Assembly (NCBI GenBank): GCA_964603935.1
Contig: CAZRWL010000028.1
Coordinates: 1-10,807 of the forward strand
DNA: 10,807 nucleotides
Direction of reading: 5' to 3'
DNA from: GWB1-37-8 sp964603935
Lineage (GTDB): Bacteria > Patescibacteriota > Microgenomatia > Levybacterales > UBA12049
The position numbers and the translations under genes were made by a program. A model generated the notes under the pieces. The model was not told the DNA's origin. It ran no database searches and saw only the letters and a program-made list of their open reading frames with translations. Shown here piece by piece: positions 6,808 through 10,807 of the stretch (positions within the stretch are counted from its first letter, which is position 1; every line of letters begins with the position of its first letter).

Positions 6808-7101
6808 TTAATTATCTTCCGGTAGCGCCAAATGGTGCTCAATTCTTCTGACTCTCCTATGCAGTTTGACATCTGCTTCGTCATAGTTCTTTACGATAAT
6901 ATCTACGGTCGTTCTAAGATATCGAAGATCTTTTCTAATCGGCTTTAGCTTGGAATCTAATTTTTCGTCGATGACCTGTCCTGCTAGACTTAGTTCTTCT
7001 CTAATGGGTTTTAGTTTAGACTCCAATTTTTCCTCTACGATTATATCAACTTCTTCATGTACGACACCTCTAATTTGATTTAAGTCGGTTTTTGTTAACA
7101 T
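6808..7101 (-). CDS. Short coiled-coil protein with a 22-residue repeat
   Basis: 97 residues, strongly charged and predicted almost entirely helical, without cysteine or a membrane segment. Residues 22-37 (VEEKLESKLKPIREEL) and 44-59 (IDEKLDSKLKPIRKDL) are near copies with a period of 22 residues, which equals two hendecads and suggests a right-handed or mixed coiled coil. The C-terminal part (HRRVRRIEHHL) is basic. Short coiled-coil proteins of this kind, starting with LTKTDL and ending in a RRIEHHL-like motif, are in my recollection common in CPR genomes and have no established function. It follows rplA on the same strand but has its own predicted promoter (TTGAAA/AATAAT). Function unknown; an oligomerising scaffold is the simplest guess. 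Confidence 0.75.
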   Translation of the reverse strand: MLTKTDLNQIRGVVHEEVDIIVEEKLESKLKPIREELSLAGQVIDEKLDSKLKPIRKDLRYLRTTVDIIVKNYDEADVKLHRRVRRIEHHLALPEDN

Positions 7102-7109
7102 AGGATTTT

Positions 7110-7138
7110 ATTATTTACAAATTTAGAATCTTTTTCAA
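7110..7138 (-). promoter_or_regulatory. Predicted promoter of the coiled-coil gene
   Basis: On the minus strand TTGAAA (7138-7133, 5/6) and AATAAT (7115-7110, 5/6) have a 17-bp spacer. The start site is expected near 7103, 2 nt before the ATG at 7101. The rest of the rplA-coiled-coil gap holds a TGACA-N5-TGTCA inverted repeat (7141-7155) without a U-tract. Confidence 0.45.
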
Positions 7139-7164
7139 GATGACAAACTATGTCAAGAACTTAG

Positions 7165-8022
7165 TTAAATTTCCAATTTTATCCCGGGGGACATGGTGGA
7201 TTTGAGGGTTACGTTGCGGATTTTTTCTTTTTTGATTGCTTCAATTAGGGCGTTGATATTTTCAGAAAGTTTTTTGGCTCCGAAGGACATTTTTCCAACA
7301 GTCAGGTGCATAATCGGAGCTTTTAGCTCGGTCCGGAAATTAACCTGGCCTTTCTTGAAATTTTCAGCTGCTTTTTCAGGGTCTTTTACCAAGGTCGCAT
7401 TTTTCGGATTGGGCATCAATCCTTTGGGGCCTAAAATTTTGGCAACCCGGGCTAATTTTGGCATCATTGCGGGCGCAGCCAGCAGGATATCGAAATCTAT
7501 TTTACCGAGAGCTACTTTTGCCAGCAAATCATCATCCGCAATCGCAACTCTTATTTGTTTTCCTGTTCCGTGGGGGAGAGTGATGTTGCCGGAAATGCCG
7601 GTTTCGATTGTATTGATGTGCAGTTCAACTGTTTCATCAAATTTGGATCTGATTAATTTTTCCAGAAGCGCAAGCCCTTCAGGCAGGGAATATTGTTTGT
7701 TTCTATCCAGAGTTTTGGCAATGGCAATATAGCTTTTGGAATGAGGAGCTTGTTTTGCCTTTTTCGAAGTTTCGGTTTTTTTAACTTTTTCGCCAGCTGG
7801 CGAATTCTTTTTTTCTTCTGTTTCTTTTTCTGGGAGTTTAATCTTAGCTAATTCTTCCTCTGAGGGACCAACGGAAACTATACGTTCTCCGCCTTTTGCG
7901 CCCTTAACGACCTGCCTGTCGGCAGACAGGGCTTTTTTTTCCTTGGCTTTAACTTTGGATTGTTCTTTTTGTTTTTTCTCCAGGCTTTCATCGCCCAGAG
8001 TTCTTACCTTTACTTTTCCCAT
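7165..8022 (-). CDS. rplA: Large-subunit ribosomal protein L1 (uL1) with long N-terminal extension
   Basis: 285 residues compared with about 230 for typical L1. The conserved body (about residues 96-285) shows SLPEGLALLEKL, KFDETVELHINT, ITLPHGTGK, ILGPKGLMPNPKNATL, and KAPIMHLTVGKMSF, and ends with STMSPGIKLEI. L1 binds 23S rRNA at the mobile stalk near the tRNA exit site and in many bacteria represses its own operon mRNA. Two oddities stand out. The first 95 residues are a Lys/Glu-rich, probably disordered extension that contains two DNA palindromes (7789-7804, 7911-7930). The segment after IRVAI is about 18 residues shorter than in E. coli L1 (17 rather than 35 residues before the FDILLAAP/FDVVIASP strand), so part of domain II is missing. 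It is the last gene of the operon; the usual rplJ-rplL does not follow. ATG at 8022 lies 16 nt after a palindromic element. Confidence 0.95.
   Translation of the reverse strand: MGKVKVRTLGDESLEKKQKEQSKVKAKEKKALSADRQVVKGAKGGERIVSVGPSEEELAKIKLPEKETEEKKNSPAGEKVKKTETSKKAKQAPHSKSYIAIAKTLDRNKQYSLPEGLALLEKLIRSKFDETVELHINTIETGISGNITLPHGTGKQIRVAIADDDLLAKVALGKIDFDILLAAPAMMPKLARVAKILGPKGLMPNPKNATLVKDPEKAAENFKKGQVNFRTELKAPIMHLTVGKMSFGAKKLSENINALIEAIKKEKIRNVTLKSTMSPGIKLEI
7789..7804. repeat. Perfect 16-bp palindrome in the rplA extension
   Basis: TTCGCCAGCTGGCGAA is perfectly self-complementary. It is translated in frame as part of NSPAGEK in the disordered N-terminal extension of L1. The sequence looks like a repeated mini-element rather than a constraint of the protein. 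Confidence 0.6.
7911..7930. repeat. 20-bp palindromic hairpin in the rplA extension
   Basis: The sequence CCTGCCTG-TCGG-CAGACAGG pairs over 8 bp with one C-A mismatch on the plus strand. In the transcribed (minus-strand) RNA the same position becomes a G-U wobble, so the hairpin is complete. It encodes part of LSADRQVVK. A related core (CTGCC-CGCA-GGCAG) occurs in the middle of the compound repeat at 9533-9618, which supports a mobile origin. Confidence 0.6.
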
Positions 8023-8038
8023 ATCTTTTTATGCATTT

Positions 8039-8107
8039 GTCATGCCGAATTTATTTCGGCATCTCCCACCTTAAGGTAAGGAGATCCTGAAACAAGTTCA
8101 GGATGAC
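8039..8107. repeat. Compound palindromic element, copy A (rplK-rplA gap)
   Basis: 69 bp bounded by GTCAT and ATGAC. It holds a left hairpin (GCCGAA-tttat-TTCGGC), a central dyad (CTCC..ACCTTAAGGT..GGAG) and a right hairpin (CCTGAA-acaag-TTCAGG). It lies 13 nt after the rplK stop and ends 16 nt before the rplA start, filling most of the gap. Copy B at 9258-9326 is the same element in reverse orientation with an identical central part. Confidence 0.85.
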
Positions 8108-8120
8108 ACAGAATAATAGT

Positions 8121-8546
8121 TTATTTAATTTCTACTCCCATACTTCTTGCTGTTCCGGCTACTTGCAATGCAGCAGCCTGCAAATCACTTGTATTCAAGT
8201 CTTCCATTTTTGCTTTGGCGATTTCCTCGGCCTGCGCTTTGGTCAAAGACGCGACAATTTCCTTGCCCGGCTTGCCTGAGCCTTTTCCCTTTTTCATAGC
8301 TTTTTTAATCATTTCCGCAACCGGAGGCTGTTTGGTAATAAAAGAAAAAGTTCTGTCTGTATAAACAGTTATGACTGCCGGAATAATTGTGCCTTTTTGT
8401 TTTTCCGTTTTGGCATTAAATGCTTTCACGAATTCCATGATAGGCAATCCATGCTGTCCCAAAGCAGGGCCAACCGGAGGCGCAGGCGTAGCCTCTCCTG
8501 CTTTGATATTTAATTTTATAATTGTTTTTACTTTTTTAGCTGCCAT
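8121..8546 (-). CDS. rplK: Large-subunit ribosomal protein L11 (uL11)
   Basis: 141 residues, exactly the common length. The N-terminal domain has TIIKLNIKAGEATPAPPVGPALGQHGLPIMEF, with the conserved PAPPVGPALGQHG segment that contacts the GTPase-centre rRNA and binds thiostrepton-class antibiotics. The C-terminal RNA-binding domain has ITKQPPVAEMIKKA, KGSGKPGKE and DLNTSDLQAAALQVAGTARSMGV. L11 forms the base of the ribosomal stalk with L10/L12 and takes part in factor-dependent GTP hydrolysis and the stringent response. The order nusG-rplK-rplA is the widespread bacterial one. It is the only gene of this operon whose start lacks a compound palindromic element upstream; a gap with tandem repeats (8561-8662) is there instead. 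No SD is visible. Confidence 0.97.
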   Translation of the reverse strand: MAAKKVKTIIKLNIKAGEATPAPPVGPALGQHGLPIMEFVKAFNAKTEKQKGTIIPAVITVYTDRTFSFITKQPPVAEMIKKAMKKGKGSGKPGKEIVASLTKAQAEEIAKAKMEDLNTSDLQAAALQVAGTARSMGVEIK

Positions 8547-8560
8547 AACTTTTTCAAAGT

Positions 8561-8662
8561 AATACTACCAATTCTCAAATACTACCAATTTCAAATTATA
8601 TATTCTGGATTGGGTTATTTGACATTGATTTGTTTATTTGCATATTGGGTTATTTGTTTATT
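8561..8662. repeat. Short direct repeats in the nusG-rplK gap
   Basis: The gap (8547-8662) holds a 17-bp tandem pair, AATACTACCAATTCTCA (8561-8577) and AATACTACCAATTTCAA (8578-8594), then ATTGGGTTATTTG twice (8609-8621 and 8644-8656, 35 bp apart) and ATTTGTTTATT twice (8628-8638, 8652-8662). A minus-strand TATAAT (8600-8595) is present but without a convincing -35 box. Low-complexity tracts of this kind appear to be common in CPR intergenic DNA. Confidence 0.6.
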
Positions 8663-9244
8663 CTAGAGCTTGGCAACCTGAAGGAAGTCAAGCTCAACAG
8701 GTGTTTCTCTCCCAAAGATAGAAACCAGCACCTTCAGTTTTCCTTTGGTTTCGTCAATTTCATCAACTGCTCCCAGGAAATCTGCAAAAGGTCCGTCAAC
8801 AATTTTCACAGCTTCGCCTTTGACAAACGCTGTTTTGTAAAGAGGTTCTTCCAGCTTCATGAATTTCTTAATCGCTTCAACTTCTTTTTCGGAAATCGGA
8901 GTCGGTTTATTTCCTGCGCCGATAAAAGCTGTAACTCCCTGAGTGGTTCGAACCAAAAGCCAGGACTCATCATCCAAAACCATACGGATCAAGACATAGC
9001 CCGGAAAGATTTTTTCCTTGACTGTTTCTTTTTTGCCCTGAGAGACCTTGATTGTATTGCGGGTTGGAACAATAATGTCAAAAATCCTGGTTTCAAATCC
9101 CAGACTCTGGATTCTCTGCGCGAGATTCTTTTTGACTTTATTTTCATGCCCCGAATAGGTGTGGACGATATACCACTTGCCAAGTTCTGCAACCGGCTTT
9201 GGCTCCAATGTTTCTTCTAATGTTGGCGTGCTTTGCGTATCCAT
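8663..9244 (-). CDS. nusG: Transcription termination/antitermination factor NusG
   Basis: 193 residues. A short acidic N-terminal tail (about 28 residues) leads into the NGN domain (KWYIVHTYSGHENKVKKNL, KIFPGYVLIRM, WLLVRTTQGVTAFIG), which binds RNA polymerase at the clamp. The C-terminal KOW domain follows (FVKGEAVKIVDGPFADFLG, VLVSIFGRETPVELDF), which in other bacteria contacts Rho or ribosomal protein S10. ATG at 9244 is chosen over 9262, because the upstream ATG comes from the ATGAC end of a repeat and because GGAAAAG lies just before 9244. The gene is downstream of secE with a compound palindrome in between. The identity is certain from motifs and context. Confidence 0.96.
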   Translation of the reverse strand: MDTQSTPTLEETLEPKPVAELGKWYIVHTYSGHENKVKKNLAQRIQSLGFETRIFDIIVPTRNTIKVSQGKKETVKEKIFPGYVLIRMVLDDESWLLVRTTQGVTAFIGAGNKPTPISEKEVEAIKKFMKLEEPLYKTAFVKGEAVKIVDGPFADFLGAVDEIDETKGKLKVLVSIFGRETPVELDFLQVAKL

Positions 9245-9248
9245 AATT

Positions 9249-9255
9249 CTTTTCC
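9249..9255 (-). promoter_or_regulatory. Likely ribosome-binding site of nusG
   Basis: GGAAAAG (9255-9249) ends 4 nt before the ATG at 9244. It is a rare purine-rich SD-like site in this window and helps to fix the nusG start. It lies only 2 nt beyond the edge of palindromic copy B, so a folded element could cover or free it. Confidence 0.5.
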
Positions 9256-9257
9256 AT

Positions 9258-9326
9258 GTCATCCTGAACTCGTTTCAGGATCTCCTTACCTTAAGGTGGG
9301 AGATGCTGAAATAAATTCAGCATGAC
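9258..9326. repeat. Compound palindromic element, copy B (secE-nusG gap)
   Basis: 69 bp, inverted relative to copy A. The arms are CCTGAA-ctcgt-TTCAGG and GCTGAA-ataaa-TTCAGC; the central part is the exact reverse complement of that in copy A. Against copy A one arm has a C-to-T change on one side matched by G-to-A on the other, keeping the stem. It lies 10 nt after the secE stop and ends 13 nt before the nusG start. Confidence 0.85.
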
Positions 9327-9336
9327 AATAATAATT

Positions 9337-9519
9337 TTACTTCACTACTGTTCCTATAATTTTAACAAAGATAAAATCCAGTCCTCCTAAAAATAATCCG
9401 ACAAGCAAGCTTACCGCTATAACGACGAAGGTTAATCTGATAACTTCCTGCCGTGTCGGCCAGACAACTTTCTTAAGTTCATCTTTGGTTTCTCTTAGAA
9501 AAACAGCGGGTGTTGCCAT
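9337..9519 (-). CDS. secE: Preprotein translocase subunit SecE
   Basis: 60 residues, the short single-membrane-helix form of SecE. The amphipathic segment FLRETKDELKKVVWPTRQEV (residues 6-25) contains the conserved EL.KV.WPTR motif, followed by a membrane helix (FVVIAVSLLVGLFLGGLDFIFV). SecE clamps the SecY channel in the inner membrane and is essential for protein export, here for instance of the anchored surface proteins. ATG at 9519 is chosen; a longer frame back to 9615 only translates the palindromic repeat (MLNLFQHL...) and is rejected. It is the first gene of the secE-nusG-rplK-rplA operon, with a promoter at 9633-9661. Confidence 0.95.
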   Translation of the reverse strand: MATPAVFLRETKDELKKVVWPTRQEVIRLTFVVIAVSLLVGLFLGGLDFIFVKIIGTVVK

Positions 9520-9532
9520 ACATTTTCTTCGT

Positions 9533-9618
9533 GTCATCCCGAATTTATTTCGGGATCTCCTGCCCGCAGGCAGATTGTCTTTCGATTGAATGAGATGCTG
9601 AAACAAGTTCAGCATGAC
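9533..9618. repeat. Compound palindromic element, copy C (5' leader of secE)
   Basis: 86 bp between GTCAT and ATGAC, with arms CCCGAA-tttat-TTCGGG and GCTGAA-acaag-TTCAGC. The centre is longer than in copies A and B and includes the hairpin CTGCC-CGCA-GGCAG (9550-9563 region), similar to the palindrome in rplA. It starts about 8 nt after the predicted secE transcription start and ends 13 nt before the secE ATG, so it makes up nearly the whole leader. Confidence 0.85.
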
Positions 9619-9632
9619 AAAGAACGATTTTT

Positions 9633-9661
9633 ATTTTACCAAATCTCCATTGACATGTAAA
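9633..9661 (-). promoter_or_regulatory. Predicted promoter of the secE-nusG-rplK-rplA operon
   Basis: On the minus strand TTTACA (9661-9656, 5/6) and TAAAAT (9638-9633, 5/6) have a 17-bp spacer, with a start site near 9626. Its -35 box abuts the -35 box of the divergent galU promoter. Confidence 0.6.
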
Positions 9662-9678
9662 GGGGAGAAGGGTAAAAT
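9650..9678 (+). promoter_or_regulatory. Predicted promoter of galU
   Basis: A perfect TTGACA (9650-9655) and TAAAAT (9673-9678, 5/6) with a 17-bp spacer; the start site is expected near 9685. The leader then consists almost wholly of palindromic copy D. Confidence 0.65.
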
Positions 9679-9694
9679 TAGGGAACCAGTCAAT

Positions 9695-9766
9695 GTCATT
9701 CCGAACTTGTTTCGGAATCTCACTCCAGAAAAATGGAGCGAGATGCTGAAATAAATTCAGCATGAC
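9695..9766. repeat. Compound palindromic element, copy D (5' leader of galU)
   Basis: 72 bp between GTCAT and ATGAC, with arms TCCGAA-cttgt-TTCGGA and GCTGAA-ataaa-TTCAGC. The central dyad, CTCACTCCA-gaaaaa-TGGAGCGAG, differs in sequence from the other copies but is still self-complementary apart from one A-C pair. It starts 10 nt after the predicted transcription start and ends 9 nt before the galU ATG. Confidence 0.85.
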
Positions 9767-9775
9767 AACTAAATT

Positions 9776-10669
9776 ATGAATAGAATTCGTAAAGCAGTCA
9801 TTCCGGCTGCGGGGTTTGGAACTCGATTTCTTCCCCAAACCAAAGCCATGCCCAAGGAAATGCTTCCCATTGTTGACAAGCCGGTTATCCAATACGTGGT
9901 TGAAGAATTGGTGGACGCGGGGATAACAGATATTATTCTGGTTACGGGTTACCACAAAAGAACCATTGAAGACCATTTTGACGCAGCGAACCTTGATCTT
10001 ATAAAAAATCTGGAAATGGGCGGGGAGAAGAAGCAGCCTCTTTTGGAAGAAGTTCAGAAAATTTCCTCAATGGCAAATTTTATCTATGTCAGGCAAAAAG
10101 GTCCTTACGGCAACGGAACACCCCTTCTTAACGTGAGGCATTTGATAGGGGATGAACCTTTTATTTATTCATTCAGCGATGATTTTATAATCTCCAAACC
10201 CAAAAGCCGCTTTAGGCAAATGATAGAACTTTATGAGGAGTTTGGTTGCTCTATTCTTGCGTCGGTGCGCGCTGCAAAAGATGAAGATTACGACAGATAC
10301 GGATTTGCCGGAGGAAAAGAAATAAGGCCGGGCATTATAGATGCAGACAAAATTATGGAAAAACCGGGCAAAAGCGCAGCCCCTTCGGATCTGGCCAATG
10401 TTTCAAGCACTCTTCTTACGCCTGACATTTTCCAATATTTGAATAAAGCGCAGGAAAATCTTAATGAAGGAGAGGAACTTTATTACAACGATGCCTTGAA
10501 GCTGATGCTTGAAGACGGCAAAAAAGTGATTGCTGCGGAAATAAAAGACGGGAAATATTACGACACGGGCAACAAGCTTGAATATATGAAAACAGTGGTG
10601 GAGATGGCTTTGGAACACAAAGACGTGAATGGAGAATTCCGCAAGTTCCTAAAAGACCTCAAGCTGTAA
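9776..10669 (+). CDS. galU: UTP-glucose-1-phosphate uridylyltransferase (GalU-like)
   Basis: 297 residues, the normal GalU length. It makes UDP-glucose from UTP and glucose-1-phosphate in the cytoplasm, a donor for surface glycans and for glycosyltransferases. The nucleotide-binding signature AAGFGTRFLPQTKAMPKEMLP (residues 11-31) is complete; VDKPVIQYVVEE follows, then the metal-binding DD (D135-D136), EKP (195-197) and DTGNKLEYM (263-271). The loop KGPYGNGTP (108-116) replaces the usual GLGHA, and ELYYNDAL (234-241) replaces the usual EIQLTDAI. This fits a variant GalU subgroup, so a related sugar-1-phosphate (for example another hexose or a dTDP/UDP choice) cannot be excluded. No SD precedes ATG 9776. 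It has its own promoter, divergent from the secE operon. Confidence 0.92.
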   Translation: MNRIRKAVIPAAGFGTRFLPQTKAMPKEMLPIVDKPVIQYVVEELVDAGITDIILVTGYHKRTIEDHFDAANLDLIKNLEMGGEKKQPLLEEVQKISSMANFIYVRQKGPYGNGTPLLNVRHLIGDEPFIYSFSDDFIISKPKSRFRQMIELYEEFGCSILASVRAAKDEDYDRYGFAGGKEIRPGIIDADKIMEKPGKSAAPSDLANVSSTLLTPDIFQYLNKAQENLNEGEELYYNDALKLMLEDGKKVIAAEIKDGKYYDTGNKLEYMKTVVEMALEHKDVNGEFRKFLKDLKL

Positions 10670-10807
10670 CTAATTTTTAATTTAAAATTTTTAATTTTTA
10701 ATCAAATCTAAATGACTTAATTTTAAAGCATTAAAACATTAAGAATTCATTTTAAATTTAAAATTAAGAATTTAAAATTATCCTACTTTTTGATGAAAAA
10801 AACTTTT
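10670..10807. repeat. AT-rich intergenic tract with short repeats after galU
   Basis: No gene is visible in the final 138 bases. The sequence is built of A/T words, including TAATTTTTAA (10671-10680 and again near 10692) and AATTTAAAATTA twice (10755-10766, 10769-10780, 14 bp apart). There is no GC-rich hairpin that would act as a canonical terminator. Many of the words are self-complementary, so weak AU-only hairpins are possible. Confidence 0.55.

Noticed and set aside
7141..7155. TGACA-N5-TGTCA as a terminator for the rplA operon
   Set aside because: The stem is only 5 bp, AT-rich, and no U-tract follows on either strand.
8619..8648. Plus-strand TTGACA with possible promoter in the nusG-rplK gap
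   Set aside because: No acceptable -10 box at 16-18 bp, and it would only drive transcription antisense to nusG.
9245..9262. Upstream ATG for nusG
   Set aside because: The ATG is part of the ATGAC edge of copy B; the SD-like GGAAAAG fits the ATG at 9244 better.
9520..9615. N-terminal extension of secE
   Set aside because: The added residues come wholly from palindromic copy C; the SecE family begins near MATPAVFLRE.
9533..9618. Compound element as a tRNA gene because of its cloverleaf-like pairing
   Set aside because: No T-loop consensus, no 7-bp acceptor stem and no anticodon-arm geometry; the hairpins are 6 bp with 5-base loops.
8039..9766. Repeats as a CRISPR array
   Set aside because: The copies are long compound palindromes in both orientations, separated by genes rather than by uniform spacers, and no cas gene is present.
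9545..9976. Long minus-strand open frame (143 aa) across the galU start and the repeats
   Set aside because: It is antisense to galU and otherwise translates palindromic repeats (peptides such as MLNLFQHL and HAELVSASH), a known artefact of such elements.

Overview
The window looks like a chromosomal piece of an ultra-small Candidate Phyla Radiation bacterium, most likely of the Microgenomates (Levybacteria/Woesebacteria-like) group. This is inferred from several things: AT-leaning DNA, almost no Shine-Dalgarno sequences, a lysine-rich N-terminal extension on ribosomal protein L1, a GalU variant with a PYGNGTP loop, long membrane-anchored surface proteins with Thr/Pro linkers and dockerin-like calcium loops, and many small palindromic repeats. 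The genetic code appears standard, with no in-frame UGA. No species can be named from sequence alone.

Left part (1-1140). The window may open with the 3' end of a plus-strand membrane protein gene. It is followed on the minus strand by a DUF433/DUF5615 toxin-antitoxin pair with overlapping genes, and by a small membrane protein. The membrane protein and the next plus-strand gene diverge from a promoter region whose -10 box is itself palindromic.

Centre (1128-7101). A GT4 glycosyltransferase is followed by two adjacent genes for anchored extracellular proteins. The first (1186 aa) carries a transglutaminase-like Cys-His-Asp core, a coiled coil, a Gly/Ala-rich hydrophobic stretch, two twin-CX3C cysteine modules and a C-terminal dockerin-type calcium loop. 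The second (274 aa) has the same type of N-terminal anchor, a cohesin-like beta domain and one twin-CX3C module homologous to the first protein's. Together they look like a two-protein cell-surface system, possibly a minimal cohesin-dockerin pair. A convergent gene for a short coiled-coil protein follows.

Right part (7165-10807). A minus-strand secE-nusG-rplK-rplA operon has the usual order but lacks rplJ/rplL downstream. It diverges from galU. The two promoters have abutting -35 boxes. Both predicted transcripts begin with a copy of a 69-86 bp compound palindrome. Four copies occur (8039-8107, 9258-9326, 9533-9618, 9695-9766), each ending 9-16 nt before a start codon (rplA, nusG, secE, galU). 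Their arms show compensatory base changes. Other, smaller palindromes lie inside coding regions (rplA, the glycosyltransferase, the surface protein) and add charged or proline-rich loops. The window ends in an AT-rich tract without a recognisable gene.

The surface-protein pair with twin-CX3C modules and the start-codon-proximal compound palindromes are the two most interesting items.
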